A stretch of 64,000 nt of DNA from Rhodococcoides corynebacterioides (GCF_019834675.1 NZ_JABUBU010000012.1:31052-95051); one strand, 5' to 3'; shown: positions 20,944-29,991, numbered from the stretch's first letter. A program made the numbers and translations. Notes: generated from the sequence alone by a model not told the origin.

Positions 20944-21759
20944 TCAGCGCAGCCGGACGGCCACCTGCTCGTTGTTCGAGGTGTAGGCGAGGTACTCGAA
21001 CTTCACGCCCGTCCGCTCGACGAACTCGGTCCACGCCCGGTACTCGTGCGCCTGCCAGCCGGGGAAGTTGAAGAACTCGTCGAACACGATCACCGTGCCT
21101 GCCCGGAGACGGGATTCGAGGCGGCGCAGGACGAAGTCGGCCGAGGAGTAGAGGTCGGCGTCGATGTGGACGAACGCCACGGGCCCGCGGTTCTTCGACA
21201 GGAACGGGCCGAGCGTCTCCTGGAACAGGCCCCGGACCAGGTGCGCTCCGGGAACCTCGGGCAGGGTGTCCTGTGCGAAGGTGCCGGCCTCGAAGCCGGT
21301 TCGCCACGTCTCCGGGAGGCCCTCGAACGTGTCGAAGCCCGCCACGACGCCCACGTTGGCGTTGGCGGCCCACTGCTCGGCGACGACGTTGAGCGTCGTG
21401 CCCGTGGCGACCCCGAACTCCAGTGCCATGCCGTCGATCGACACGGCGTCGACGGCGTGCCGCAGGATGGCGGTGGGGTGGGTGAACGACGGGACCGTCG
21501 GGAGGTGCTGCTCGACGAAGTCGGCGCTCGACGCGGCCGCTTCGACGTCGGAGGCGAACGGCAGATCGCGTCGCATCCGGAACTCGAGGGAGGACACCGA
21601 CTCCTGGAGTTCGGCGATCGTGCGGGCCTGGCCCACCAGCAGATCCAGCAGCTCGCGGTGCCGACGTTCGGCGTCCTCGGTGGTCTCCGCGACCACCTCG
21701 TGCACGGCCCGGACCACCTTCGCGCGTGCCGACGACCGGATGCGCCGACCCCACCTCAT
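20944..21759 (-). CDS. TylF-type SAM-dependent methyltransferase
   Basis: This is a 271-residue class I methyltransferase of the TylF/macrocin O-methyltransferase type. An N-terminal helical, probably coiled-coil stretch (residues about 15-65) precedes the catalytic domain. That domain shows LEFGVATGTTLNVVAEQ (SAM site), VAGFDTFEGLPETWRTGF, FVHIDADLYSSADFVLRRL and VIVFDEFFNFPGWQAHEY with metal-binding acidic residues. Family members methylate sugar hydroxyls. It is convergent with glfT2 (9 bases between stops) and precedes glfT1-wzt-wzm on the other side, so a wall glycan or glycolipid substrate is plausible but unproven. The start may be the ATG at 21759 or a GTG at 21768. Confidence 0.82.
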   Translation of the reverse strand: MRWGRRIRSSARAKVVRAVHEVVAETTEDAERRHRELLDLLVGQARTIAELQESVSSLEFRMRRDLPFASDVEAAASSADFVEQHLPTVPSFTHPTAILRHAVDAVSIDGMALEFGVATGTTLNVVAEQWAANANVGVVAGFDTFEGLPETWRTGFEAGTFAQDTLPEVPGAHLVRGLFQETLGPFLSKNRGPVAFVHIDADLYSSADFVLRRLESRLRAGTVIVFDEFFNFPGWQAHEYRAWTEFVERTGVKFEYLAYTSNNEQVAVRLR

Positions 21760-21834
21760 CGCGGCCACCGCAGTCGTGTCATGGACACATACCGTAGTTC
21801 ACGGCCCCGTCGCCGACGCGTCCGGTTCGTCGGG

Positions 21835-22722
21835 TCAGGGGCGGCGGAATCGCTCGTTCCGACCGAGGGCCCGCAGACGCCGCCACTCGCGGAGTCCCGC
21901 GACGTCGCGGGTGGTGACCAGGAAGTACCACCCGAACCGAATCCATTCCTGCGGCAACAGCTTCCGCATTCCCGGCTGCGCGAGCACGTACCCACGGTTG
22001 CGGTAGGTGTAGTACCGCTTGACGTCGTTGTCGGGGTACTGCGTGTGCATCCGACCGCCCAGGATCGGCTTGAACTCGTCGCTGCCGTTGGGATGCAGGT
22101 ACGCCGTCTGCAGGCACGTCCCGAACCGCAGTCCGGAGCGGGTGAGGCGACGGTGCACCTCGACCTCGTCGCCACGCACGAACAGGCGCAGATCGGGCAC
22201 GCCGACGGCCTCGACGGCCGCCGCCGTGAACAGCGCCCCGTTGAACAGAGACGCGTAGGACGGGAGGAACTCCTCGGTTCCCAACTCCGACCGCCACCGT
22301 CGCCACGCCGTGCCGCGGCGCAGCGGGAAGGCCAGCCGGTCCGGCTCGTCGATGTCGCAGACCACCGGCGAGACCTCGTCGAGCGCGTGGGTCTCGGCGC
22401 AGCGCAGCAGCGTCGCGAGCACGTCGGGACCCTCCGGCCGACCGTCGTCGTCGGCCAACCAGACGCGGTCCGCACCGAGGGACAGGGCGTAGAGGATGCC
22501 GAGGGCGAAGCCGCCGGCGCCGCCGAGGTTGTGCTTGCTGCCGAGGTACGTCGTCGCGAGGGGTTGAGATTCCACCAACGTCCGGACGTCGTCCTCGCAC
22601 GCGTTGTCGACGACGATCAGGTGGTCCAACGGCCGCGTCTGCGACGCCAGGACGGCGAGGGACTCCGCCAGCAACGCTCGACGACGGTGGGTGACGACGA
22701 CGCCGACGATCGTCTCAGGCAC
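21835..22722 (-). CDS. glfT1: Galactofuranosyltransferase GlfT1
   Basis: GlfT1 adds the first galactofuranose residues to the rhamnosyl-GlcNAc-diphospho-decaprenol linker. About 295 residues match the Rv3782 family as I remember it: VVVTHRRRALLAESLAVL, HLIVVDNACEDD, TTYLGSKHNLGGAGGFALGI, VWLADDDGRP (metal site), SLFNGALFTAAAVEAVGVPD, RGDEVEVHRRL, YLHPNGSDEFKPILGGRMH and YYTYRNRGYVL. The GTG at 22722 overlaps the end of wzt by eight bases and gives the family N-terminus. It is in one operon with the galactan exporter, as in mycobacteria. Confidence 0.95.
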   Translation of the reverse strand: MPETIVGVVVTHRRRALLAESLAVLASQTRPLDHLIVVDNACEDDVRTLVESQPLATTYLGSKHNLGGAGGFALGILYALSLGADRVWLADDDGRPEGPDVLATLLRCAETHALDEVSPVVCDIDEPDRLAFPLRRGTAWRRWRSELGTEEFLPSYASLFNGALFTAAAVEAVGVPDLRLFVRGDEVEVHRRLTRSGLRFGTCLQTAYLHPNGSDEFKPILGGRMHTQYPDNDVKRYYTYRNRGYVLAQPGMRKLLPQEWIRFGWYFLVTTRDVAGLREWRRLRALGRNERFRRP

Positions 22723-23551
22723 CGCGCTCCCCGTCGCTCGCGGTGCCGTCACGCTCCCCGTCGCTCACGGCCAACTCGCGGAGGATGTGCGCGACGTGGT
22801 CACCGGCGTCGTCGCCCTCGTAGGCACGCACGACGTCCTCGATCCCGCCCTGCTGCCGCACCTGGCCGTGGTCGATCCACATCGCGGTGTCGCAGAGCTG
22901 GGCGAGGAACTCGTTGGAGTGCGAGGCGAAGACGAGGATGCCGGAGCGCTTCACCAGCTCCTGCAGGCGCGTGCGGGCCTTCTTCATGAACTCGGCGTCG
23001 ACGGCGCCGATACCCTCGTCGAGCAGCAGGATCTCGGGGTCGATGCTGGTCACCACCCCCATCGCGATGCGTACGCGCATGCCGGTGGAGTAGGTGCGCA
23101 GCGGCATGTCGAGGTAGTCGCCGAGCTCGGTGAACTCGGCGATCTCGTCGATCTTGGACGCCATCTGCTTGCGGGTCTGCCCCAGGAACAGGCCGCGGAT
23201 GACGATGTTCTCGTAGCCCGAGATCTCGGGGTCCATCCCGACGCCGAGGTCGAAGACCGGGGCCACGCGGCCGCGGACGACGGCGCTGCCGCGCGTGGGC
23301 TCGTAGATCCCGGCCAGCAGTCGCAGGAGCGTCGACTTGCCCGCGCCGTTGTGGCCGACCAGGCCCACGCGGTCGCCCTCGCGGAGAGAGAGGGTGATGT
23401 CGCGCAGCGCCTCGACGACGACGACGTCGCTGGCGTTGCGGCCGATCGTTCCGCCGGCCTTGCCCAGGAACGCCTTCTTCAGCGAGCGGGTCTTGGCGTC
23501 GAAGATGGGGAAGTCGACGCACGCGGAATGCGTGTCGATGCTGACGGTCAT
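22715..23551 (-). CDS. wzt: Galactan ABC exporter ATP-binding subunit (Wzt, RfbE-like)
   Basis: This is the ATPase of the Wzm-Wzt transporter that exports the lipid-linked galactan across the plasma membrane. The 278-residue protein has Walker A GHNGAGKST at 66-74, MDPEISGYENIVIRGLFLG in the helical region, the signature YSTGMRVRIAMG, Walker B PEILLLDEG and the switch FASHSNEFLAQLCD. The short C-terminus lacks the separate carbohydrate-binding domain of some O-antigen Wzt proteins, as in Rv3781. It lies between wzm and glfT1 on the same strand. Confidence 0.94.
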   Translation of the reverse strand: MTVSIDTHSACVDFPIFDAKTRSLKKAFLGKAGGTIGRNASDVVVVEALRDITLSLREGDRVGLVGHNGAGKSTLLRLLAGIYEPTRGSAVVRGRVAPVFDLGVGMDPEISGYENIVIRGLFLGQTRKQMASKIDEIAEFTELGDYLDMPLRTYSTGMRVRIAMGVVTSIDPEILLLDEGIGAVDAEFMKKARTRLQELVKRSGILVFASHSNEFLAQLCDTAMWIDHGQVRQQGGIEDVVRAYEGDDAGDHVAHILRELAVSDGERDGTASDGERGA

Positions 23552-23566
23552 GGTCGCGGTCTCCGA

Positions 23567-24427
23567 TCAGACCCAGTAGGGCACGCGGGCGCGGAAGGTG
23601 CGCATGGCGACCATGGTGAGGGCGATGCCGGCCGCGGTGCAGCCCAGCACGATGTACCAGTGGTACGCCTGTTGGTCCTCGCCGATCAACGGCGCGCGCA
23701 GGATGTCGAGGTAGTGGAAGAGGGGGTTGATCTCGACCAGGCGGGCGCGCTGCGCGGCCTCACCGCCCATGGTCTGCAGGTTGGCGGTGGTCCAGACGAT
23801 CGGCGTCATGAAGAACAGCAGCGTGACCAGACTGCCGAGGATCGGCGCGAGGTCGCGGTACCGGGTGGCGACGATGCCGAACAGCAGCGCCACCCACACC
23901 ATGTTCACGACGATCAGGAAGAACGCCGGAACGGCCGTGATGATGGTCCAGTGCAGTTCCGGCCGGAACACCGCCAACATGATCAGGTAGATCAGCAGGT
24001 TGTGCGCGAGCAGCAGCACCTGCCGCCACACCAGGCGGTAGACGTGCACGCTCAGCGCCGAGGGGAGCTGTTTGATCAGTCCCTCGTTGGCGATGAAGAC
24101 GTCGGCGCCCTCGAGGATCGACGCGCTGATGAGGTTCCAGATGATGAGGCCGACGGTGACGTGCGGCAGGAACGAGCGCAGGTCGATGTCGAGCAGCACC
24201 GAGTACAGCAGGCCCATGGCGACGGCCTGGACGCCCGTGGCGATGGTGATCCAGAACGGGCCGATCACGGACCGGCGGTAGCGCTGCTTGATGTCCTGCC
24301 ACCCCAGGCTCAGCCACAGCTCACGCTGCGCGTAGCCGTCACGGAGGTCGCGGACCGCCCGGCGATAGGTCTGGGAGTCCGACGCGGGCTCGCCGCCGGT
24401 GTCCGAGTCGATCGCTGGTGCTACCAC
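23567..24427 (-). CDS. wzm: Galactan ABC exporter permease (Wzm, RfbD-like)
   Basis: This is the membrane subunit of the galactan exporter (286 residues, ABC-2 type, six hydrophobic segments). Recognisable segments are RELWLSLGWQDIKQRYRRS before the first helix, GPFWITIATGVQAVAMGLLY, EGLIKQLPSALSVHVYRLVW, FFMTPIVWTTANLQ and NPLFHYLDILRAPLIGED. It starts with GTG at 24427 and is followed by wzt after 15 bases. The equivalent of Rv3783, it partners the ATPase encoded next. Confidence 0.93.
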   Translation of the reverse strand: MVAPAIDSDTGGEPASDSQTYRRAVRDLRDGYAQRELWLSLGWQDIKQRYRRSVIGPFWITIATGVQAVAMGLLYSVLLDIDLRSFLPHVTVGLIIWNLISASILEGADVFIANEGLIKQLPSALSVHVYRLVWRQVLLLAHNLLIYLIMLAVFRPELHWTIITAVPAFFLIVVNMVWVALLFGIVATRYRDLAPILGSLVTLLFFMTPIVWTTANLQTMGGEAAQRARLVEINPLFHYLDILRAPLIGEDQQAYHWYIVLGCTAAGIALTMVAMRTFRARVPYWV

Positions 24428-24445
24428 GACGGACGAGAGTACCCG

Positions 24446-25066
24446 TCAGAGATATTGACCGGTTCCCTGGTTGTGCTGGGCGGGACCGCCACCGGCGATG
24501 GCGACGCCGGGCGGCAGCGCGCCCTGCCGCATTTGCTCGAGCTGGGCGCGGGCAGCCATCTGCTGCGCGAACAGCGCCGTCTGGATGCCGTGGAACAGCC
24601 CCTCCAGCCAGCCCACCAGCTGCGCCTGAGCGATGCGCAGTTCCGCGTCCGACGGCACGGCGTCCTCCCCGAACGGAAGCGCCAACCGCTCGAGTTCCTC
24701 GCGCAGCTCGGGCGCGAGCCCCTGCTCGAGCTCGCGGATGGAGGAGGTGTGGATCTCCTTGAGGCGGGTGCGGCTGGCGTCGTCCAGCGGAGCGGCGCGC
24801 ACCTCCTCGAGCAGCTGCTTGATCATGGTGCCGATGCGCATGACCTTGGCCGGCTGTTCCACCATGTCGGCCAGGGACTCCTCGGCGTCGTCGTCGCCCG
24901 AGCGGGCCGCCCCGGTGACGTTGGCCCGCGCCGCCGCGGCCGCGGCCTCGCTGGGACTCAGCGCGAGCGGCTGCCCGTCCGGGCCGATGACGACGACGTG
25001 GTCCGACCCGTCACCGTCGTGGCCGTCCGAGCCGCCGGGGGAAGCCGAACCGGGGGAAGTGGTCAT
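24446..25066 (-). CDS. bpa: Bacterial proteasome activator Bpa (PafE)
   Basis: Bpa is an ATP-independent ring-shaped activator that opens the 20S proteasome gate and feeds it unfolded substrates. The 206-residue protein has a disordered Gly/Asp-rich N-terminus (1-70), a four-helix core (about 73-180, including KVMRIGTMIKQLLEEVR and REELERLALPFGEDAVPSDA) and a flexible tail ending in GQYL, the hydrophobic-Tyr-x motif that docks into the proteasome. It resembles Rv3780, which also lies beside the galactan exporter genes. The start is the ATG at 25066. The proteasome genes themselves are outside the window. Confidence 0.93.
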   Translation of the reverse strand: MTTSPGSASPGGSDGHDGDGSDHVVVIGPDGQPLALSPSEAAAAAARANVTGAARSGDDDAEESLADMVEQPAKVMRIGTMIKQLLEEVRAAPLDDASRTRLKEIHTSSIRELEQGLAPELREELERLALPFGEDAVPSDAELRIAQAQLVGWLEGLFHGIQTALFAQQMAARAQLEQMRQGALPPGVAIAGGGPAQHNQGTGQYL

Positions 25067-25159
25067 GCCTCCATCTTGACCCGGGACACCGACAGGACAG
25101 AAGGCGGCCGACCCGCCTGACCCACCGAGCAGTCGGTGTCGACGCCTAGAGTGTTCGGC

Positions 25160-26359
25160 ATGACCTACGACGTCGCCCGCGTACGAGGGCTCTTTCCCTC
25201 GCTCGGCGACGGCTGGATTCATCTCGATCCGCAGCTGGGTGCCCAGATCCCGGACCGCGTCGCGACGGCGGTGTCGACGACGTTCCGGAAATCGGCCACG
25301 TCGCACGCGTCCCGCTACCCCGCAGCGCAGCGCAGCACGCAGGTGGTGGACGAGGCCCGGCAGGCCGTCGCAGATCTGGTCGGAGGCACTCCGGAGGGGG
25401 TGGTGCTCGGTCCGGACCACTCCGTTCTCCTGGCGTGGCTCGCCGAGGCACTCAGCACTCGGCTCGGACTCGGCACCGGAATCGTGCTCTCCCGTCTGGA
25501 CGACGAGGCCAACGTCGCACCGTGGCTCCGCATCGCCAACCGCTACGGCGCGCAGGTGCAGTGGGCCGAGGTCGACATCGAGACGTGCGAGTTGCCGAGT
25601 TGGCAGTTCGACGAGTTGGTGGCCGCCAACACGCGCCTGGTCGCGGTGACGGCCGCGTCGTCGTTGGTCGGCTCCGCGCCCGACGTGCGGGTGGCGGCGG
25701 ACCGGGTGCACGACGTCGGTGGCCTCGTGGTGGTCGACGCCTCCGGTGCGGCGCCGTACGCGGTCCTCGACATCGAGGACCTCAAGGCCGACGTGGTGGC
25801 CGTGAACGCGGCGGCGTGGGGCGGCCCGCGGGTGGGGGCGCTGGTGTTCCGTGACCCGGGTCTGCTGGACCGGCTGCCCTCCATCGCGCTCGATCAGCAG
25901 GCCACAGGTCCCGCCCGGCTCGAGCTCGGCGGGTTGCACTACTCGCTGCTCGCCGGCGCCACGGCGTCCATCGACTGCCTGGCCTCGCTCGACGAGAGCG
26001 CCCGCGGCACGCGTCGGGAGAAGCTCGAGCTGTCCATCGGCTCGCTGCAGGACTACCACGACTCGTTGTTCGCCTACCTGCTCGAGCGGCTCGACCGTCC
26101 GCACCTGATGACCATCGGTACCGCCGCCAGCCGGGTGCCGTGCGTCAGCATCAGCGTCGACGGGGTCGAGTCGGACAAGGTCGCGGCGCGGCTGGCGGAC
26201 CACCGCATCGACGTCGTCGGCGGGGTGCACGGCGGCAGCCGACTGCTCGAGGCGCTCGGTGTCGCCGATGCCGGGGGAGCGATCACGGTGGGCCTCGCCC
26301 CGTACACCACGCGGCACGAGATCGATCAGCTCGCGTCGGTGTTGGACTCGATGGCCTGA
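25160..26359 (+). CDS. Cysteine-desulfurase-like class V aminotransferase homologue lacking the PLP lysine
   Basis: This 399-residue protein has the aminotransferase class V/NifS-like fold, resembling Rv3778c. Segments are VARVRGLFPSLGDGWIHLDP, SRLDDEANVAPWLRIANRYG, VQWAEVDIETCELPSW, VVVDASGAAPYAVLDIEDLK, VNAAAWGGPRVGALVFRDP and GAITVGLAPYTTRHEIDQL. In active family members the cofactor lysine sits just before the GP-x-G motif; here that place reads NAAAWGGPRVG with no lysine. Normal PLP catalysis is therefore doubtful. It may be a non-catalytic or repurposed member, which I infer. The start is the ATG at 25160, divergent from bpa by 93 bases. Confidence 0.85.
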   Translation: MTYDVARVRGLFPSLGDGWIHLDPQLGAQIPDRVATAVSTTFRKSATSHASRYPAAQRSTQVVDEARQAVADLVGGTPEGVVLGPDHSVLLAWLAEALSTRLGLGTGIVLSRLDDEANVAPWLRIANRYGAQVQWAEVDIETCELPSWQFDELVAANTRLVAVTAASSLVGSAPDVRVAADRVHDVGGLVVVDASGAAPYAVLDIEDLKADVVAVNAAAWGGPRVGALVFRDPGLLDRLPSIALDQQATGPARLELGGLHYSLLAGATASIDCLASLDESARGTRREKLELSIGSLQDYHDSLFAYLLERLDRPHLMTIGTAASRVPCVSISVDGVESDKVAARLADHRIDVVGGVHGGSRLLEALGVADAGGAITVGLAPYTTRHEIDQLASVLDSMA

Positions 26360-26387
26360 GGCGCGGTGCGATCGGCCCCGGAGTCGA

Positions 26388-27377
26388 TCACCGCACTCGC
26401 AGGATCACCTTGCCGGCCGTGGAGTGCTCGTCGAGCAGACGGTGTGCCCGCGGTGCTTCGGCGATCGGAACCTCCTCGTGCACAACGGGAGTGACGGACC
26501 CGTCGGCGATCATCGGCCACACGCGCTCGCGCACCTGACGCACGATCTCGGCCTTGCCGCCCGGCCCCGTCACCGGGCGCGCCCGCAGTCCCGCGCAGTG
26601 CACGGTGCCGCGGCGGGCCATCAACGCGGCGAAGTCGAACTCCGCCTTCCGGCCGCCCTGCATGCCGATGGTGACCAGTCGCCCGTCCATGGCGAGGGCG
26701 GACACGTTGAGGGACAGGTACTTCGCGCCCATGTTGTCGAGGATCACGTCGGCGCCGTGGCCGTCGGTGGCCTCGCGCAGGGCGTCGACGAAGTCCTGCT
26801 CCTTGTAGTCGATGAGGATGTCGGCGCCGAAGGACCGGCACGTCTCGAGCTTCCCGGCGGAGCCGGCGGTCACCGCGACCCGCGCGCCGAGGGCCTTCGC
26901 GACCTGGATGGCGTGCGTGCCGATTCCGCTTCCGCCGCCGTGGATCAGCAGCGTGTCCCCGGCGCCGAGTCCGCCGTACATGACGACGTTCGACCACACC
27001 GTGCACGCCACCTCCGGCAGCGACGCCGCCACCGCGAGGTCGACGCCGTCGGGAACCGGCAGTACCTGCTCCGCAGGGACGACGACACGCTCCGCGTAGC
27101 CGCCGCCGGCGAGGAGAGCGCACACCTCGTCGCCCACCTGCAGTCCGGTGACGCCCTCACCGAGTGCGTCGATCACACCGGAACACTCGAGCCCGAGCAC
27201 CTCGGACGCCCCCGGCGGGGGCGGGTAATTGCCCTGGCGCTGTTGCAGATCCGCCCGATTGACCCCGGCCGCGGTGACGACGACGGCCACCTCGCCCGGC
27301 CCCGGGGTCGGGTCGGCCACCTCGGACCAGACCATGACCTCGGGGTCGCCGTACTCGGTCAGCGTGATCGCGTGCAT
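26388..27377 (-). CDS. NADPH:quinone oxidoreductase (zinc-free MDR family)
   Basis: This is a 329-residue medium-chain reductase of the quinone oxidoreductase type that likely reduces quinones or enones with NADPH. It shows the GroES-like domain (AAGVNRADLQQRQGNYPPPP), LGLECSGVIDALGEGV, CTVWSNVVMYGGLGAGDTLL, the Rossmann motif IHGGGSGIGTHAIQVAKALG and a C-terminal AGKVILRVR. The catalytic-zinc Cys/His set is absent, as expected for this subfamily. It resembles Rv3777 and keeps its place next to the Rv3778c-like gene, with which it is convergent. The start is the ATG at 27377. Confidence 0.92.
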   Translation of the reverse strand: MHAITLTEYGDPEVMVWSEVADPTPGPGEVAVVVTAAGVNRADLQQRQGNYPPPPGASEVLGLECSGVIDALGEGVTGLQVGDEVCALLAGGGYAERVVVPAEQVLPVPDGVDLAVAASLPEVACTVWSNVVMYGGLGAGDTLLIHGGGSGIGTHAIQVAKALGARVAVTAGSAGKLETCRSFGADILIDYKEQDFVDALREATDGHGADVILDNMGAKYLSLNVSALAMDGRLVTIGMQGGRKAEFDFAALMARRGTVHCAGLRARPVTGPGGKAEIVRQVRERVWPMIADGSVTPVVHEEVPIAEAPRAHRLLDEHSTAGKVILRVR

Positions 27378-27411
27378 GGATCCCAGCGTAGGCCCGTCGC
27401 GAGGTCCGGGG

Positions 27412-28443
27412 TCAGATGCGCGTGGAGTCCGCCCAGATGTCGACGCCCGCATCGGGGGCGTGGGCGTCGATCCGGGACAGTTCGTCGTCGTCGAACTCCA
27501 GGTGCTGCAGGGCCGCGACGTTGTCCTCGAGCTGCTCGACCGACGACGCGCCCAGCAGCACCGTCGTCACCCGCGGGTCGCGCAGCGCCCAGGCGATCGC
27601 CATCTGGGCGAGGCTCTGGCCACGGGACGACGCGATGTCGTTCAACGCGTTCAGGTTCTCCCGGATCTCGTCGGTCAGCCAGTCCGGGTTCAGCGACTTG
27701 CCCTGCGCCGCACGGGAATCCTCCGGCACGCCGTCGAGGTACTTGTCGGTCAACATGCCCTGCGCCAACGGCGAGAAGGCGATGACGCCGACGCCGAGCT
27801 CGTCGACGGTCGGCAGCAGATCCGACTCGATCCACCGGTTCACCATCGAGTAGCTGGGCTGATGGATCAGCAGGGGAACGCCGGCGTCGGACAGCAACGA
27901 CGCCATCTGCCGGGTGCGGGCGGCCGAGTAGGAACTGATGCCGGCGTAGCGCGCCTTGCCCTGCTGCACCGCACTGATCAGCGCGCCCGCGGTCTCCTCG
28001 ACGGGCGTCTCGCGGTCGGCGCGGTGGCTGTAGAAGATGTCGACGCAGTTCAGGCCCATGCGGTCGAGGGAGCGGTCCAGCGAGGACAGCAGGTACTTGC
28101 GCGAGCCGCCGAATCCGTAGGGACCCGGCCACATGTCCCACCCGGCCTTGGTCGAGATGACCAGCTCGTCGCGGTAGGGACCGAAGTCCTCCTTCAGGAT
28201 TCGGCCGAAGTTGATCTCGGCGCTGCCGGCCGGGGGACCGTAGTTGTTGGCCAGATCGAAGTGGGTGATGCCCAGGTCGAACGCCCGGCGCAGCACCGCG
28301 CGCTGGGTGGCCAGGGGCTTGTCGTCGCCGAAGTTGTGCCACAGCCCGAGGGAGATGGCGGGGAGCTTCAGGCCCGAGGCGCCGGTGCGGCGGTAGGGCA
28401 TGTGGTCGTAACGGTCGGCGGCAGCGACGTAGGGATCGGGCAT
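27412..28443 (-). CDS. Aldo/keto reductase (YghZ-like)
   Basis: This 343-residue NADPH-dependent aldo/keto reductase is closest in motif pattern to the YghZ/glyceraldehyde-3-phosphate reductase group. The active-site set is visible: FDLANNYGPPAGSAE (Asp, Tyr), STKAGWDMWPGPYG (Lys) and DIFYSHRADRETPVEET (His). The C-terminal cofactor segment is RVTTVLLGASSVEQLEDNV. The ATG at 28443 has GGCAGGAT at a workable distance; an ATG at 28452 is possible. The physiological carbonyl substrate is unknown. It lies 34 bases upstream of the quinone oxidoreductase, probably in the same transcript. Confidence 0.92.
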   Translation of the reverse strand: MPDPYVAAADRYDHMPYRRTGASGLKLPAISLGLWHNFGDDKPLATQRAVLRRAFDLGITHFDLANNYGPPAGSAEINFGRILKEDFGPYRDELVISTKAGWDMWPGPYGFGGSRKYLLSSLDRSLDRMGLNCVDIFYSHRADRETPVEETAGALISAVQQGKARYAGISSYSAARTRQMASLLSDAGVPLLIHQPSYSMVNRWIESDLLPTVDELGVGVIAFSPLAQGMLTDKYLDGVPEDSRAAQGKSLNPDWLTDEIRENLNALNDIASSRGQSLAQMAIAWALRDPRVTTVLLGASSVEQLEDNVAALQHLEFDDDELSRIDAHAPDAGVDIWADSTRI

Positions 28444-28524
28444 GCGTGCCATCCTGCCGGACGCGGCGGTCGGCGAGGTGAGAAACGCGTGCCGGGGTGC
28501 CGACGACGGGTTAGCGTGCGAGGG

Positions 28525-29700
28525 GTGAGTGTATTCGGCAACTTCCAGAACGAGATCTACCTTCGCGGCCTCGGCGGAACCGCGCCGGACCTCCCCACCA
28601 CCGCGTCCGGCCTCGAGGCCCGAGCACGCGAGACCCTCTCCGCCGCCGCGTTCGCCTACATCGCGGGCAGCGCGTCGACCGAGCGCACGGCCGTCGGGAA
28701 CGTCGGTGCCTTCGCCCGTCACCGCATCGTGCCGCGGATGTGGCGTGGGGCCAGTGCGCCCGACGCGCGCGACCTCTCCGTCGACCTGTTCGGCCTGCGA
28801 CTCGACGCGCCGGTCCTGACCGCGCCGGTGGGTGTGCTCGGCATGGTGCATCCCGACGCCGAACCTGCCGTCGGGTCGGTCGCCACCGCGCTCGGCATCG
28901 GATCGGTGCTGTCGACGGCGTCGTCCACCCCCATCGAGGACGTCGCGGCCGTGTCCGGGGAGAACTGGTGGTACCAGCTGTACTGGCCCGCCGACGACGG
29001 CGTCGCCGAGTCCCTCGTTCGCCGCGCCACCGCAGCCGGTGCCAAGGCGATCGTGGTCACCGCCGACACGCCCGGAATGGGTTGGCGCCCGCGCGATCTC
29101 GACCTGGGGCACCTGCCGTTCCTGCAGGCGCAGGGCATCGCGAACTACCTGTCCGACCCGGTGTTCCGCTCCCGTCTCGCCGCCCCGCCCGAGGAGAGCG
29201 CCGAAGCGATGCAGATCGCCGTCCTCACCTGGGTGGGCATGTTCGGTAACCACACCCTCCGCCCCGCCGACGTCGCCCGCGTGAAGGAGTGGACCCACCT
29301 GCCCGTCCTGGTCAAGGGCATCCTCCATCCCGACGACGCCCGCGCCGTCGTCGACGCCGGAGCGGACGGCGTCGTCGTGTCGAATCACGGTGGGCGGCAG
29401 GTGGACAACGCCATCGCCGCCGTCGACGCCCTGGGCCCCGTCGCCGAGGCGGTGGGCGGGTCCTCCACGGTGCTGCTCGACTCCGGAATCCGTTCCGGCG
29501 CCGACATTCTCGTGGCCCTGGCGTTGGGTGCCGACGCCGTGCTCTACGGCCGTCCGTGGGTCTACGGCCTGGGCCTGGCCGGCCGCGACGGCGTCGAGCA
29601 CTCCCTGCGCTGCATCCTCGCCGACCTCGACATCACCATGGGCCTCGCCGGCCTGACCTCGCTCGCCGAGGTGGACCGCGGCATCCTCGCGGCCGGGTGA
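28525..29700 (+). CDS. FMN-dependent alpha-hydroxyacid oxidase, lactate 2-monooxygenase-like
   Basis: This is a TIM-barrel flavoenzyme of about 391 residues that oxidises an L-2-hydroxyacid. The start FGNFQNEIYLRGLGGTAPDL, GWRPRDLDLGHLPF and the long active-site loop resemble lactate 2-monooxygenase rather than glycolate oxidase. FMN and catalytic motifs are LTAPVGVLGMVHPDAE, QLYWPADD, VKGILHPDDA, SNHGGRQVD (catalytic His and Arg), LLDSGIRSGADILVAL and GADAVLYGRPW. The start is GTG at 28525; an in-frame GTG at 28516 is an alternative. It diverges from the aldo/keto reductase across 81 bases. Confidence 0.9.
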   Translation: MSVFGNFQNEIYLRGLGGTAPDLPTTASGLEARARETLSAAAFAYIAGSASTERTAVGNVGAFARHRIVPRMWRGASAPDARDLSVDLFGLRLDAPVLTAPVGVLGMVHPDAEPAVGSVATALGIGSVLSTASSTPIEDVAAVSGENWWYQLYWPADDGVAESLVRRATAAGAKAIVVTADTPGMGWRPRDLDLGHLPFLQAQGIANYLSDPVFRSRLAAPPEESAEAMQIAVLTWVGMFGNHTLRPADVARVKEWTHLPVLVKGILHPDDARAVVDAGADGVVVSNHGGRQVDNAIAAVDALGPVAEAVGGSSTVLLDSGIRSGADILVALALGADAVLYGRPWVYGLGLAGRDGVEHSLRCILADLDITMGLAGLTSLAEVDRGILAAG

Positions 29701-29734
29701 GTCCGGGGGCGTCATGGGCACTAGTATTCGATCC

Positions 29735-29824
29735 GGAAGCGTGGCAGAGCGGCCTAATGCACTCGCCTTGAAAGCGAGAGACGTGTAACAGCGTCCGGGG
29801 GTTCAAATCCCTCCGCTTCCGCCA
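29735..29824 (+). tRNA. tRNA-Ser (anticodon TGA)
   Basis: A class II tRNA begins with acceptor arm GGAAGCG at 29735-29741, which pairs with CGCTTCC ending at 29820, followed by discriminator G and an encoded CCA. The anticodon stem CTCGC/GCGAG encloses a loop with TGA. A long variable arm and the T arm with GGTTCAAATCC are present. It reads UCA. Confidence 0.96.
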
Positions 29825-29991
29825 CCGCGACGTGGCCCACCCGGGTGGCAGTCGCTCCGGGCGGCGCGGGCCGTCTCGACCCCATCTGCGCGGCTTCTGG
29901 TCACCTGCACCGGTTGCACCTGGTGAGGGTGGCGGCAACCTGAGCAGGTACCGCCCCGGACCGATGCCTGCAACCCCCACACACACCTCGA

